Of a stretch of 64,000 bases of DNA, positions 62,560 to 64,000 are shown piece by piece (within the stretch, counting starts at the first letter, position 1; every line of letters starts with the position of its first letter). This DNA is from Setaria digitata. Its lineage: Eukaryota > Nematoda > Chromadorea > Rhabditida > Setariidae. The notes beneath the pieces were generated by a model, which was given only the letters and a program-made list of their open reading frames with translations, searched no databases and was not told the DNA's origin. The stretch spans positions 62,001-126,000 of the forward strand of contig RCAB01000063.1 in the NCBI GenBank assembly GCA_003640385.1. The letters are read 5' to 3'. A program made the position numbers and the translations under genes.

Positions 62560-64000
62560 ATGTGTTCTGTGAAGTGGACCCTGGATCAATTTATTGCCTT
62601 AGAGGTATGACCGAATGTTGTTATTGATAACAAACAGAGTTCAAGCATAATTTGTTGATTATTTAATGCTACCAGTAGTAATTATGTAACATACTTGATT
62701 CATTTATTCACCATTAGCTTTTGGCAAATAAACTCAGTATTGCGAGATAAAGTTTCAGAATATAATATCAAAGTCTTATGAAAATCAAATTTAAGATGGG
62801 ATTGCCTCCTGATGTTGCGCAATCACTGGTGCAGTTATTTGAAGATGGATGTGAGGTGCCATTTATTGCTCGTTACCGACGGCACTTAATTGGTGGAGCG
62901 ACACCTGATGATTTGCGTCATGCATTGGAAACCTTCAAGAACGCAAAGTATGTGGTTGTAGCATTTCTTTCGAGTTCGATGCTTGAATGTTCATCTCTTT
63001 TTAGATTTTATAAATAAAATGCAAATTGGGATTTCAGAGCCGTTAAAACTAAAGCCGAAAAACTTTTAAAACGAGCTGAGAGTGAAATTGAGGAGAATAT
63101 ATTAAAGGAATCAGTGAAGGACGCTCTTTCAAAGACTATGGATGCTGGTGAATTAGACAGTTTATTTGAGCCTTTCAAAAAAGCCAAAAAAGGATCCTTA
63201 GCTTCAAGAGCAACGTATGTTTTTAGAGTGTTCTGCACATAATTTATATTTGTCTACTTTGTGGCATGTAATTGGGTAACTGTATATGGATTTATTCCCA
63301 TTAGAGTAAATTAATGTGGCACAAAATTTAGAATGCTTTACAGGGAGTTAGGTATTGGTGAAATTTGTCAGAGGCTATGCCGTGGTGAATATGTTAATTT
63401 ACAGCGTTTTGTCACTTCTAAACCAGGTACTCATTTATATCTATTAAATATGTTATCAGCTTCAATCTATCTATACTACAGATTGTTGATTGTTTAAAAT
63501 AAACTTCAGCATCGTTTCTTTCCTAAAATAGCTGCATTTCATAAGATATTATTTCAAGAAATCACATCACTCCATTCAGTTCCACCTAGTAACAACAAGT
63601 CTTACTTTATAATGCTTAATGGAAAAAACAGTTGATTATCCTCTCTTCAACTTCAGCAAATTGTTTTTCTTTTTTTCTTCTCTTTTTTTTTTAAATTAAA
63701 GTCTTACAAAAGAATGTTATCGTTTAGAACTAAATTCACTGGCAAAAGTGGAAGATGAAACTGTACATCTGTTATCTCATGAATTACATCGCTTAGAAGA
63801 AACTCAGACTTTACTGCAAAAATTGTAGGTTTATAGTTCGTCAGTTATCCTTATTGAATATCCAGAATCAGAACGTGGTTTTAAGTTTAGGAATATTAAT
63901 TTTTTTGGCAGGGATTTATAAACTTATGTTGTATTAAATATCAGTCACATTTTAAGGATTGTGACCATTATATTGATTTGAGTAAAAGCAATTATATTTT
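62560..64000 (+). CDS. S1 RNA-binding (Tex/SRBD1-type) protein, 5' part only
   Basis: This is the N-terminal portion of a Tex-family nucleic-acid-binding protein; bacterial Tex and animal SRBD1 share this fold and end in an S1 domain, which here lies beyond the window. Exons 62560-62604, 62796-62947, 63038-63214 and 63344-63426 join in phase. After MCSVKWTLDQF comes the diagnostic Tex N-terminus: VAQSLVQLFEDG, then VPFIARYRR, then a basic helical region and LDSLFEPFKKAKKGSLASRAT, the counterpart of the family LYLPFKPKRRT segment. Two further exon candidates (63532-63598 and 63702-63824) continue in phase, but I cannot match them to the family; they would be a lineage-specific insert. Exon 2 starts at an AAG acceptor (62795). 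The gene is cut by the window edge. Confidence 0.85.

Noticed and set aside
1..64000. CRISPR arrays, prophage or bacterial insertions (for example from an endosymbiont)
   Set aside because: No regularly spaced repeats, no intronless bacterial-type genes and no transposase were seen; all recognised genes are spliced and eukaryotic.

Overview
This window reads as nuclear DNA of a nematode. It is very AT-rich, with many long A or T homopolymer runs, introns of about 45 bp to over 1.7 kb, strong TTTCAG-type acceptors, and acceptor-like sites just upstream of several start codons that look like spliced-leader trans-splice sites. Family comparison and intron style suggest a spirurid or filarial worm, but that is inference. 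All multi-exon models below were built by hand by following reading phase across GT/AG (one GC/AG) junctions. No transcript data were available.

Layout: 1-6385 has no convincing large gene but holds a long inverted repeat (557-777), a poly-A run beside an ambiguous base, and one small minus-strand ORF. 6386-14467 (+) is a TIKI/TraB metalloprotease. Only 14 nt after its stop lies an acceptor for a small coiled-coil-like gene (14495-15182, +), a possible operon. 15318-17744 (-) is succinyl-CoA ligase alpha. It is head to head with a small two-exon gene (18439-18738, +). 19194-21906 (-) is a G-alpha 12/13 subunit. 22414-22653 (+) is a possible small membrane protein. 26064-29394 (-) is an NR2E-like nuclear receptor.

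32911-35520 (+) is an unrecognised protein with an acidic N-terminus and four degenerate C-terminal repeats. Three more exons (37971-38847, +) can splice in phase onto its second exon as an alternative 3' end. 42475-47131 (+) is a divergent Cys-loop ligand-gated channel, followed by a small predicted gene (47378-47707, +). 48433-58154 (-) is dynactin p150Glued in 30 exons. 59051-61777 (+) is an unrecognised multi-exon gene with two possible 3' ends. From 62560 a Tex/SRBD1-type S1 RNA-binding protein runs off the right edge.

The recognised genes cover Wnt regulation (TIKI), the TCA cycle, Rho-type G-protein signalling, transcription, neurotransmission and dynein transport, so this is an ordinary mixed gene neighbourhood rather than one pathway. 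The less ordinary material is the set of orphan and small genes, apparent splice-controlled protein ends (nuclear receptor, repeat protein, 59 kb gene), and local duplications placed at exon boundaries.
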